Assembly (NCBI GenBank): GCA_963774555.1
Contig: CAVZFL010000001.1
Coordinates: 1,804,253-1,868,252 of the forward strand
Direction: 5' to 3'
Origin: VRUE01 sp963774555
GTDB lineage: Bacteria; Actinomycetota; Thermoleophilia; Solirubrobacterales; 70-9
DNA: 64,000 bases
Shown one piece after another: positions 63,895 to 64,000 of the stretch (its first letter is position 1; every line of letters starts with the position of its first letter). The notes under the pieces are model-generated. The model saw only the letters and a program-made list of their open reading frames with translations, had not been told where the DNA came from and ran no database searches. The position numbers and the translations under genes were made by a program.

Positions 63895-63988
63895 GGTCTT
63901 TGAAAACTGAGCAGCGTGCACCCCGCGAGCATTCGTGCTCGTGGGTTGTTTGAGCCCGATCCACTCGACTCGTCAGCGTGTCGAGTGG
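63895..63988 (+). other. rRNA leader with boxA-like motif and two hairpins
   Basis: GGTCTTTGAAAACTGAGCAG (from 63895) matches the sequence found in leaders before 16S rRNA genes. A 10-bp hairpin with a TTCG loop (63922-63945) and an 8-bp hairpin CCACTCGA/TCGAGTGG (63961-63988) follow. They are likely antitermination and processing signals. The 16S gene itself should start just past base 64000. Confidence 0.65.
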
Positions 63989-64000
63989 TCTGATTTACCC

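Noticed and set aside
63895..64000. Start of the 16S rRNA gene inside the window
   Set aside because: The last bases are leader sequence; the conserved 16S 5' end is not reached.

Overview
The window is GC-rich chromosomal DNA, almost fully coding, from an actinobacterium. The class Thermoleophilia (Solirubrobacterales-like) is my best guess. The reasons are a full menaquinone set, actinobacterial-type SerC, a class I ketol-acid reductoisomerase beside scattered leu/ilv genes, and two secreted proteins of types I associate with that class (a Cys-rich protein at 33.8 kb and a decapeptide-repeat protein at 53.7 kb). This placement is inference. There is no tRNA gene, insertion sequence, prophage or CRISPR array.

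Layout. 0-12 kb: truncated acyl-CoA dehydrogenase, two long palindromes, nfo and gltX (divergent, overlapping start codons), two LuxR-type regulators, an Rrf2 regulator, a small membrane-protein cassette, cysK-cysE, a UvrD/PcrA helicase and folD. 12-21 kb: GMC oxidoreductase, gatCAB, ndh behind an operator-like palindrome, and a secreted sugar dehydrogenase. 21-26 kb: three membrane glycosyltransferases divergent from a UDP-sulfoquinovose synthase (sqdB). 26-38 kb: ilvB-ilvN, ilvC and menF, menD, menC, menA, menB, menE. 38.5-38.9 kb: a second pair of long palindromes. 39-44 kb: serC-serA, a quinone-oxidoreductase-like gene, a small RTX protein and an MFS exporter. 45-57 kb: leuA (with a leucine-rich leader peptide), leuC-leuD, a damaged gdhA, leuB, ilvE and cimA. 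57-64 kb: an aminotransferase, argH, mpg, a class A penicillin-binding protein, tyrS, and the promoter and leader of an rRNA operon that begins just past the window.

How it works together. Branched-chain amino acid synthesis is nearly complete (ilvB, N, C, E; leuA, B, C, D; cimA for 2-oxobutyrate), with only ilvD absent. Menaquinone synthesis (menF, D, C, E, B, A) matches the ndh-type NADH:menaquinone oxidoreductase. Cysteine (cysK-cysE beside an Rrf2 regulator) and serine (serC-serA) synthesis are also here. Many genes lack a Shine-Dalgarno sequence and instead have a TAnnnT box 6-10 bases before the start codon, which points to widespread leaderless transcription.

Highlights. (1) A leuA leader in which four consecutive Leu codons are the reverse complement of the leuA ribosome binding site. 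(2) Two inverted pairs of about 29-bp-stem palindromes with conserved loops and covarying arms, each between convergent genes. (3) Single-base indels, mostly insertions, concentrated at 40-43 kb and 56-64 kb. They break otherwise well-conserved genes and look like consensus error rather than gene decay.
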